64,000 nucleotides of DNA from Nonomuraea antri (lineage in GTDB: Bacteria; Actinomycetota; Actinomycetes; Streptosporangiales; Streptosporangiaceae): assembly GCF_013283785.1 (NCBI RefSeq), contig NZ_JABCPZ010000001.1, positions 1 through 64,000 on the forward strand. The letters run 5' to 3'. Each line of letters begins with the position of its first letter. Position 1 is the first letter of the stretch. Both the position numbers and the translations under genes were made by a program. Below are positions 25,279 to 32,528 of the stretch, one piece after another. Under the pieces are notes generated by a model. It searched no databases. It worked only from the letters and a program-made list of their open reading frames with translations, and had not been told where the DNA came from.

Positions 25279-28200
25279 GTGGCTCCAGCGCTGACCTTTC
25301 TCGACGGTGTCCGCTGGCAGGGCACGCGGCTGGCCGGTGACCGGGCGCAGGCGCTGCTGGCCGTCCTCGCGCTGCACGCCGGCACCGGTCTCAGCGACGA
25401 GCGGCTGGTCGAGGAGCTGTGGAGCGAGGAGTCTCCGGCCAATCCCACCAAGGCGCTGCAGGTCGTGGTCTCGCGTACGCGGGCCGCCACCCATCCCGAC
25501 GTCGTGGTGCGTACGGCGCGCGGCTATCGGCTCGGCCTGCCGGCCGATCAGGTCGACGCGCTGCTGCTCGCGAGCCTCGCGGGGCAGGCGCGCGAGGCGC
25601 TGGGCGGGGGCGACACGGCGGTGGCCAGGCGGCGGGCCGAAGAGGCGGTCGCGCTGGTGGCGAGCGGGTTCGAGCCGTCCAGCGGGCCGCTGGCCGACGT
25701 GCGCGCCGACGCCGCGAAGGCGCTGGAGGAGGCCCGCCGGGTGCTGGCCGTCGCGCGCAGCAGGGACGGCGACCACGCGGGCGCGCTGCCCCTGCTGGAG
25801 GAGTACGCGTCCGTCCGGCCGCACGACGAGGAGCTGCTGGCGTGCCTGCTGCGGAGCGAGGCGGCGGTGCGCGGCGTCGCCTCGGCGCTGGAACGTTTCG
25901 AACGCTACCGCGCCGACCTGGCCGAACACCTCGGCGCCGACCCGGGCCCCGAGCTGACGCGGGTGCACGCCGCGCTGCTGGCCGCCGACCGGCCGGTGCG
26001 CGAGGGCATCCTGTACGACGGATCCTCACTGCTCGGCCGCGACGACGACATCCGCTCGGTGCACGCCCTGCTGCAGACCGGCCGGGTCGTCTCCATCGTC
26101 GGCGCGGGCGGGCTCGGCAAGACACGGCTGGCCCATGTGGTGGGCAGGAACGCCGCCCAGCCGGTGGCGCACTTCGTCGAGCTCGTCGCCGTGTCCTCGC
26201 CTGAGGGCGTGGTCGGCGAGGTCGGCTCGGCGCTCGGGGTGCGCGACTCGGTCACCGCGCGGCGGGTGCTGACCCCGCAGCAGCGCAGCGACGTACGCTC
26301 GCGCATCGCCGGTCATCTGGACCAGGTGCCCTCGCTGCTCATCCTGGACAACTGCGAGCACGTCATCGAGGCCGTCGCCGACCTGGTGGCCTTCCTCGTC
26401 GCCAACACCCGTGACCTGCGGGTGCTCACCACCTCGCGCGCCCCGCTGTCGATCCCCGCCGAACGGGTGCACCAGCTCGGCGAGCTGGCCACGGGCGACT
26501 CGGTCGAGCTGTTCGGGCAGCGGGCCACGGCGGCGCGTCCGGGCGTGCGGCTGGAGGAGGAGGCGGTGCGTGAGATCGTCACCCGCCTCGACGGGCTGCC
26601 GCTGGCCATCGAGCTGGCCGCGGCCAAGGTGCGGGTCATGTCGGTGGAGGAGATCAGGCGGCGGCTGGCCGACAGGTTCGCGCTGCTGCGCGGCGGCAAC
26701 CGCAGCGCCCCCGACCGGCACCAGACCCTGCTGGCCGTCATCGACTGGTCCTGGAACCTGCTGGACGAGCAGGAACGGCGCGCGCTGCGCCGGATGTCGC
26801 TGTTCGGCGACGGTTTCACGCTGGAGACGGCGGAACACGTCCTGGGGCCGGGCGCGCTGCAGGCCGTGCACGCGCTGACCGAGCAGTCGCTGCTGAGCGT
26901 CAGGGAGAACGCCTTCGGCCTGCGCTACCGCATGCTGGAGACGGTCCGTGAGTTCGGCCTGATGCGCCTGGCCGAGGCGGGCGAGGAGGCGCAGGCCCGC
27001 ACGGCGCAGCAGACCTGGGCGACCGAGTACGGCATGCGCCACGCCGCCGCGCTGTTCGGCGCCGACCAGTTCGCCGCGGTCGACGCGCTGCGCGCCGAGG
27101 AGGGCAACCTGGCCGACCTGCTGCGCCGGGCGCTCGCCGAGGGCGATCCGGCCATGGCGGTGCGGTTGATGTCCGCGGTCGGCCCGCTGTGGTCGGTCCG
27201 CGGCGACCATCCCAGGATCATCGCGCTCGGCGAGGCGCTCACCCAGACGATCACCGGCTGGTTCCCGCCCCCCGAGCTGGAGGACCTGACCAGGGTGACC
27301 CTCCTCATCATGCTCATGAACCTGATGGTGATCACCGACAGTCATCACCAGCTGCGCGACCTGCTCGCCCGGCTGCCCGACCGCGACACCACCGACCGCC
27401 GTCTGACGGCGATGACGCGGGTGACGATGGCCAGTGATCCCGCCAACGGCGAGAGCGCGCTGCGCCGGCTCACCGAGCTCAGCCAGAGCACCGATCACGA
27501 CCTGGCGCTGTTCGCCGGCCAGATGCTGACCCACGCCCTGGAGAACACCGGCGACACGGCGGGCGCGGCCGCGGTGGCGGAGCGGACGCTCGCCCTGACG
27601 GGAGACGACGACGGCCCGTGGACCCGGGCCATCATGCGCGCCACGCTGGCCCATCTGGCGATGCAGGCGGGCGACCCCGAGCGGGCGGCCGGCCACGCCA
27701 GGGCCGCACTCCCTGTCATGATCAGGATCGGCGCCACCGACGACGAGGCCCAGCTCCGGGCCATCATGATGTATCTCGCCATCCAGTCGGGCGACCTGGC
27801 GACGGCCGAGGCCGAGCTCGCCGAGCTGATGCGGATCAACGAGAGCGAGGCGGTGCAGGGCGGCCTGGCGATCATCCCGGCGTGCGCGGCGGAGCTGGCG
27901 CTGGCCCGCGGCGACGTCGCGCTGGCGCTGTCGGAGTACCGGCTGGCCGTGCAGCGGGCTCGTGACCTGCGCCTGGCCGGGCTGCCGAAGACCGGTGTCG
28001 AGCCGTGGGTGATGGTCGCCGCGTCCGTCGCGCTGACGGTCCACGCCTACCACGCCGGTCCCGCCGACCTGTGGTTCGGCGAGGAGCTGTTCGCCACGCA
28101 GTACGCCCTCCTGCGCGATGAGGTGCTGAGCGAGGCGAACACCTTCCTGGACTACCCGGTGGCCGGGATGACGCTGTTCTCGCTGGGGGCGTGGGGGCTG

Positions 28201-28491
28201 CTGCGCGGGGCGCTGCCGCCGCGCGTGGCGATCAGGCTGCTGGTGCTGGCCGAGCGTTTCTCGTACAACCAGATGATGGCCAGCATGGCCTTCGAGCGGA
28301 TCGAACCGCACGCGGAGAGTGCCGTGCCCGGCCTGATCGCCGCCGTCCGCGCGGAGTACGGCGATCGGCGCGGCCACGACCTGCTCGGCGAGGCCAGGCG
28401 GGCGCTGCGCGACCACGGGTCACATGTGACGCTTGTAGCTGCGCACGGACAACGGCGCGAAGATCGCGATGCAGATCAGGCAGGCCAGTAG
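25279..28491 (+). CDS. AfsR/SARP-like regulator: winged helix, BTAD, NB-ARC ATPase, TPR
   Basis: 1070 residues. The N-terminal winged helix (about 1-90, with LSDERLVEELW) and BTAD helical domain (about 95-235) are of the SARP/AfsR kind. The P-loop GAGGLGKT (275-282) with LLILDNCEHV starts an NB-ARC/AAA ATPase. DGLPLAIELAAAKVRVMSVE is the GLPL motif, followed by a helical winged domain (MLETVREFGLMRLAEAGEE) and TPR-like repeats to the end. The GTG at 25279 gives a short N-terminus without a Shine-Dalgarno. It is divergent from the SnoaL operon. Its 3' end overlaps the convergent permease gene by 72 bases, so its last ~24 residues may be recent. Confidence 0.9.
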   Translation: MAPALTFLDGVRWQGTRLAGDRAQALLAVLALHAGTGLSDERLVEELWSEESPANPTKALQVVVSRTRAATHPDVVVRTARGYRLGLPADQVDALLLASLAGQAREALGGGDTAVARRRAEEAVALVASGFEPSSGPLADVRADAAKALEEARRVLAVARSRDGDHAGALPLLEEYASVRPHDEELLACLLRSEAAVRGVASALERFERYRADLAEHLGADPGPELTRVHAALLAADRPVREGILYDGSSLLGRDDDIRSVHALLQTGRVVSIVGAGGLGKTRLAHVVGRNAAQPVAHFVELVAVSSPEGVVGEVGSALGVRDSVTARRVLTPQQRSDVRSRIAGHLDQVPSLLILDNCEHVIEAVADLVAFLVANTRDLRVLTTSRAPLSIPAERVHQLGELATGDSVELFGQRATAARPGVRLEEEAVREIVTRLDGLPLAIELAAAKVRVMSVEEIRRRLADRFALLRGGNRSAPDRHQTLLAVIDWSWNLLDEQERRALRRMSLFGDGFTLETAEHVLGPGALQAVHALTEQSLLSVRENAFGLRYRMLETVREFGLMRLAEAGEEAQARTAQQTWATEYGMRHAAALFGADQFAAVDALRAEEGNLADLLRRALAEGDPAMAVRLMSAVGPLWSVRGDHPRIIALGEALTQTITGWFPPPELEDLTRVTLLIMLMNLMVITDSHHQLRDLLARLPDRDTTDRRLTAMTRVTMASDPANGESALRRLTELSQSTDHDLALFAGQMLTHALENTGDTAGAAAVAERTLALTGDDDGPWTRAIMRATLAHLAMQAGDPERAAGHARAALPVMIRIGATDDEAQLRAIMMYLAIQSGDLATAEAELAELMRINESEAVQGGLAIIPACAAELALARGDVALALSEYRLAVQRARDLRLAGLPKTGVEPWVMVAASVALTVHAYHAGPADLWFGEELFATQYALLRDEVLSEANTFLDYPVAGMTLFSLGAWGLLRGALPPRVAIRLLVLAERFSYNQMMASMAFERIEPHAESAVPGLIAAVRAEYGDRRGHDLLGEARRALRDHGSHVTLVAAHGQRREDRDADQAGQ

Positions 28492-29259
28492 CGTCCAGGC
28501 GACCTCACCCGTGACGACGCCGCCGTTGGCCAGGTCGCGGGCCGCGGTGACCAGGTGCGAGACCGGGTTGACCTTGACGAACGCGGCCAGCCAGCCCGGC
28601 AGCGTGTCGACCGGCACGAACGCGTTGGACAGGAACGTCAGCGGGAACAGGATCATCATCGAGATGCCCTGCACCGCCTGGGCGCTGCGGGCGATGGTGC
28701 CGACCCAGGTGAACACCCAGGCCAGCGACCAGCCGGTGACGATCGACAGCGCGATCGCGGCGAGCGTGCCGGTGACGCCGCCGCCCGGCCGGTAGCCCAT
28801 GAGGATGCCCATGCCGAAGGTCAGCCCGGAGGCGATGGTGTAACGCAGCAGGTCGGCGACCATCGGCCCGGCCAGCGGCGCGATGCGGGCGATGGGCAGC
28901 GACTTGAACCGGTCGAAGACGCCCTTCTCCATGTCTTCGCGGAGCTGGGTGCCCGTCGCCATGCACGTGGTCAGCACGGTCTGGGCGAGGATGCCGGGGA
29001 TCATGAGCGGCAGGTAGTTGCTCACGTTCCCGGCGATGGCCCCGCCGAAGATGTAGGCGAACATCGCCGTGAACAGGATGGGCTGCAGCGTCACGTCGAA
29101 GAACTGCTCGGGGTTGCGCCGCATCTTCTTCACCGCCCGCCAGGCCATCGTCATGGTCTGGGCGAGCGTCTCGCCGAGCGAGACGTGCCGGCGCGCGGCG
29201 GCCACGCGGTCGGCGGCCCGGACGGTCTCGCGGGCCGGCGCGGTCAGGGTGGTGCTCAT
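28420..29259 (-). CDS. drrB: ABC-2 type drug efflux permease, DrrB-like
   Basis: 279 residues. An ABC-2 permease with about six membrane segments (QPILFTAMFAYIFGGAIAG, SLAWVFTWVGTIARSAQAVQ), and the conserved IMILFPLTFLSN-type stretch reads MMILFPLTFLSNAFVP. It ends VRSYKRHM. Its partner is the DrrA-like ATPase, with which it shares an ATGA overlap. DrrAB pumps export anthracyclines and other hydrophobic antibiotics. The 3' end overlaps the convergent AfsR-type gene. Confidence 0.92.
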   Translation of the reverse strand: MSTTLTAPARETVRAADRVAAARRHVSLGETLAQTMTMAWRAVKKMRRNPEQFFDVTLQPILFTAMFAYIFGGAIAGNVSNYLPLMIPGILAQTVLTTCMATGTQLREDMEKGVFDRFKSLPIARIAPLAGPMVADLLRYTIASGLTFGMGILMGYRPGGGVTGTLAAIALSIVTGWSLAWVFTWVGTIARSAQAVQGISMMILFPLTFLSNAFVPVDTLPGWLAAFVKVNPVSHLVTAARDLANGGVVTGEVAWTLLACLICIAIFAPLSVRSYKRHM

Positions 29260-30293
29260 CGGGCCTTCTCCTCGTGCACGTCGTCGGTGGTGTCGTCGGC
29301 GCTCGCGGTGTCCTCGCCGGCGCCGTGTCCGGTGAGTGCCAGGAACACCTCGTCCAGGCTGGGCTTGTCCACGCTCACCGACGCGACGGAGATTCCCGCG
29401 GTACGCAGCGCGATCAGCACGTCGGCGGCCAGGTCGGCCTGGCCGAGCGGGGCGGTGAGCCGTCCTCGCTCCGGGCTGAGCGCCGGCTCGACGCCGAGCA
29501 CCCGCCGGACGATCGCCACCGCGTCCCCGGTCTCGCCCGGTGCGGCCAGCACCACCTGCAGGGTGGAGTCGCCGACGGTGGTCTTCAGCTCGTCGGGCGT
29601 GCCCTCGGCCACCTTCCTGCCGTGGTCGATGACGGCGACCCGGTCGGCGAGCTGGTCGGCTTCGTCCAGGTACTGGGTGGTCAGCAGGACCGTGCAGCCG
29701 TCGGCGACCAGGCCGCGGATGGTCTCCCACATCTGGCCGCGGGTACGCGGGTCGAGGCCGGTGGTCGGCTCGTCCAGGAAGATCAGCGGGGGTTTGGTGA
29801 TCAGGCTGGCCGCCAGGTCCAGCCGGCGCCGCATGCCGCCGGAGAACTGCGCGATCGGCTTGTCGGCCGCGCTCTCCAGCCCGAACCGCTCCAGCAGCCC
29901 GGTGGCGATCCACCCGGCCCGCGCGGAGCCGATGCCCTGCAGCCGGGCGAACATCCACAGGTTCTCGCGGCCGGACAGGTTCTCGTCCACCGACGCGTAC
30001 TGGCCGGTGACCCCGACCAGTTGCCTGATCACGTGCGGGTTGTCTGCCACGTCCACGCCGAAGATCTCCGCGCGTCCTGAGTCGATCCGCAGCAGGGTCG
30101 CCAGCATGCGCATGGTCGTGGTCTTGCCCGCGCCGTTCGGTCCGAGTACGCCGAATATCTCGCCCGGTCGCACGTCCAGATCGATCCCGTCGACGGCGCG
30201 CTGCGTGCCGAACGACTTGACCAGCCCTTCGGCCAGCACGGCGCTCACCGCCGTCTCGACGACGCCGGTCCTTCTCTCTTGGGTGATGCTCAT
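29256..30293 (-). CDS. drrA: Daunorubicin-resistance-type ABC transporter ATPase, DrrA-like
   Basis: 345 residues. Walker A GPNGAGKTTT, signature FSGGMRRR, Walker B LIFLDEPTTGLD, H-loop region LLTTQYLDEADQLAD. The C-terminal extension (VSVDKPSLDEVFLALTGH) carries the EVFL motif of the DrrA/NodI drug-export group. The ATG at 30293 gives the normal family length. It is coupled to the permease by ATGA. About 290 bases separate it from the divergent TPR gene, and a promoter is expected there. The substrate is unknown; no biosynthetic core enzymes are seen in the window. Confidence 0.94.
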   Translation of the reverse strand: MSITQERRTGVVETAVSAVLAEGLVKSFGTQRAVDGIDLDVRPGEIFGVLGPNGAGKTTTMRMLATLLRIDSGRAEIFGVDVADNPHVIRQLVGVTGQYASVDENLSGRENLWMFARLQGIGSARAGWIATGLLERFGLESAADKPIAQFSGGMRRRLDLAASLITKPPLIFLDEPTTGLDPRTRGQMWETIRGLVADGCTVLLTTQYLDEADQLADRVAVIDHGRKVAEGTPDELKTTVGDSTLQVVLAAPGETGDAVAIVRRVLGVEPALSPERGRLTAPLGQADLAADVLIALRTAGISVASVSVDKPSLDEVFLALTGHGAGEDTASADDTTDDVHEEKAR

Positions 30294-30585
30294 GGCCACA
30301 GTGTCAGCGGGCCCGGTTTCACCACGCACTCGCCCCGGTTTCGCGCGACCCGGGTGCGGTTTCTCGCGCGGGGCGAGGCCGCGGTGGAACGGGTTGGAAC
30401 GCCGACGGTCATGGGGGCGGACTCGTCGGCGTGGACGGGCGGCCGGGCTGAGCCGAGGCGGCTGTCGACCGATCGTCGACGGATTGTCGATGAGGCGTGC
30501 GAGCGTGAACTGTTCCAAGGGGCACCGGAGTCACCGACGCCGCCTCGGGCCGGGGGGATCGCGGACCTGGGCGCGGCTTGGGGGG

Positions 30586-32523
30586 ATGAGCATGAGCCTG
30601 GCCTACGAGCTGGAGACCTGCGTCGGCGCGCCCGGCGACGCCGAGGCGTCGCTGGTGGCGGCCGAGCGCGCGCTGCACCTGGACGGGGACCTGCGGACCG
30701 GACGGTGCCGGTTCGACCTGGCCTTCCAGGTCGCCGAGCGCGCCGGCGACGGGCCCGCGACGGCCAGGGCCGCGCTGGGCCTGGGCGGCATGTGGGTGCA
30801 CGAGCACCGCACCGCGGCCTCGGCCGCCAAGGTCCTGTCCAGGCAGCGGCAGGCGCTGGCGAACCTCGACCCGCGCTCGCCGCTCGCGGTGCGGCTGCGC
30901 GCCAGGCTGGTGGCCGAGGAGGACCATCTCGCCGGCCGGCACGAGACGATTCTCCGTGCGCTGCCCGAGGCCAGGGACACCGGCGACCCGGTGGCGGTGG
31001 CGGAGACGCTGAGCCTGGCGCACCAGTGCCTGATGAGCCCGGGCCACGAGGCGCTGCGGCTCGAACTCGCGCACGAGCTGATCTGCCAGGCGGCCAGGAC
31101 CGGGCGTCGCGGAGACCTGCTCGCCGGGCTGCTGTGGCGGACCGTCGACCTGTTCCTGGCCGCCGATCCGCGCGCGGAACGGTCGCTGGCCGAGCTGCGC
31201 GGCCTGCTCGCGGTGCGGGATCACCTGGCGGTGGGGTTCGTCGTCCAGGCGGTCGAGGTCATGCTGGCGATCAGGGCGGGCCGGTTCGCGCAGGCCGAGG
31301 CGCTGGCCGCGGTCTGCGCCGAGCGGGGCGAGGCCGCCGGCGACGCCGACGCGGCCAACTGGTTCGGCGCCCAGCTGGCCACCGTCCGCTGGTACCAGGG
31401 CAGGATCGCCGAGTTCGTCCCGGCGTTGTCGGGGCTGGTGAACTCGCCGGCGCTCGGCTCCACCGACTTCGGCTGCTTCCCCGCGCTGGCGGTGGCCGCC
31501 GCGGCGGCCGGGGACCAGCGGGTGGCCAGGGGCATGCTGGCCAGGGTCGGCGACCCGGCGACGCTGTCACGCACCAGGGGCTGGCTGGCCACGGTGCACG
31601 CGGTGGTCGAGGCGGCCTTCCTGCTCGACGACGCGGAGACCGCCGCCCGGGCGTACGAGCTGCTCGTGCCGTTCGCCCATCTGCCGGTGGTCGTCGGGCC
31701 GGGGGTGGCGTGTTTCGGCTCGGTCCAGCACGCGCTGGGGACGGCCGCGCTCACCGCGGGCGAGCCGGATCGGGCGGTCGAGCACCTCGGCGCGGCCGTC
31801 CAGGCCAACCTGGCGCTGGGGCACTGGCCGGCCACCTGCCTGTCGCGCCATCGGCTGGGTCAGGCATTGGCGCTGCGCCACGGGCCCGACGACGTGACGG
31901 CCCGACGCCAGCTGGCCCTGGCCGGCGAGGAGGCCGCCGGGCTGGGCATGACGCTGCCCGCCGCGTCCACGCGGAACCGCCTCGCGCCCGGCGGCGGGCC
32001 GGCCGCGGTGTCATGTCGGCGCAGCGGCCGGCACTGGCGGCTGGACTGGCGCGGCAGGAGCGCACTGGTCGACGACAGCGTGGGGATGCGGCACCTGGCC
32101 GTACTGACCGAGAACCCCGGACGCGAGATCCTCGCCGCCGACCTGGCCGCCGGACCCGGGGGCGGCCTCCCCGACCAGGCCGGCTCGAACCAGCCGATGC
32201 TGGACGAGCAGGCCAGGCTCACCTACAAGCACCGGCTGTCGCAGTTGCAGGCCGAGATCGACCAGTACCGGGCGCTCAACGATCCCGAGCGGGCCGCCGC
32301 CGCCGTGGCGGAGCGCGACTGGCTGCTGGCCGAGCTGACCGCGGCGGCCGGGCTCGGCGGTCGCGTCCGCGCCTTCGCCGACGGACGGGAGCGGGCCAGG
32401 ATCGCCGTGGGCAAGGCCATCAGGCGTGCCCTGGCCAGGATCGCCGACGCCGACCCGGTGATCGCCGACGAGCTGCGCGCCACCGTCCACACCGGGCTTC
32501 GCTGCCGCTACCTGCCCAGATGA
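30586..32523 (+). CDS. TPR-repeat protein resembling the C-terminal part of AfsR/LuxR-type ATPases
   Basis: About 645 residues, mostly helical TPR-like repeats (AYELETCVGAPGDAEASLVA, LGGMWVHEHRTAASAAKVL). The C-terminus VGKAIRRALARIADADPVIA, then TVHTGLRCRYLP, is typical of the tail of large actinobacterial signalling ATPases. There is no P-loop or DNA-binding domain, so it is either a stand-alone adaptor or a gene that has lost its N-terminus. The ATGs at 30586 and 30592 both follow a G-run; the second has the better spacing. It is divergent from the drug pump and converges on the next AfsR gene with a 5-base gap. The role is unknown. Confidence 0.78.
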   Translation: MSMSLAYELETCVGAPGDAEASLVAAERALHLDGDLRTGRCRFDLAFQVAERAGDGPATARAALGLGGMWVHEHRTAASAAKVLSRQRQALANLDPRSPLAVRLRARLVAEEDHLAGRHETILRALPEARDTGDPVAVAETLSLAHQCLMSPGHEALRLELAHELICQAARTGRRGDLLAGLLWRTVDLFLAADPRAERSLAELRGLLAVRDHLAVGFVVQAVEVMLAIRAGRFAQAEALAAVCAERGEAAGDADAANWFGAQLATVRWYQGRIAEFVPALSGLVNSPALGSTDFGCFPALAVAAAAAGDQRVARGMLARVGDPATLSRTRGWLATVHAVVEAAFLLDDAETAARAYELLVPFAHLPVVVGPGVACFGSVQHALGTAALTAGEPDRAVEHLGAAVQANLALGHWPATCLSRHRLGQALALRHGPDDVTARRQLALAGEEAAGLGMTLPAASTRNRLAPGGGPAAVSCRRSGRHWRLDWRGRSALVDDSVGMRHLAVLTENPGREILAADLAAGPGGGLPDQAGSNQPMLDEQARLTYKHRLSQLQAEIDQYRALNDPERAAAAVAERDWLLAELTAAAGLGGRVRAFADGRERARIAVGKAIRRALARIADADPVIADELRATVHTGLRCRYLPR

Positions 32524-32528
32524 GCGAC

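Noticed and set aside
26026..28416. 796-residue minus-strand frame inside the AfsR-type gene
   Set aside because: Antisense shadow. The plus frame carries BTAD and P-loop motifs.
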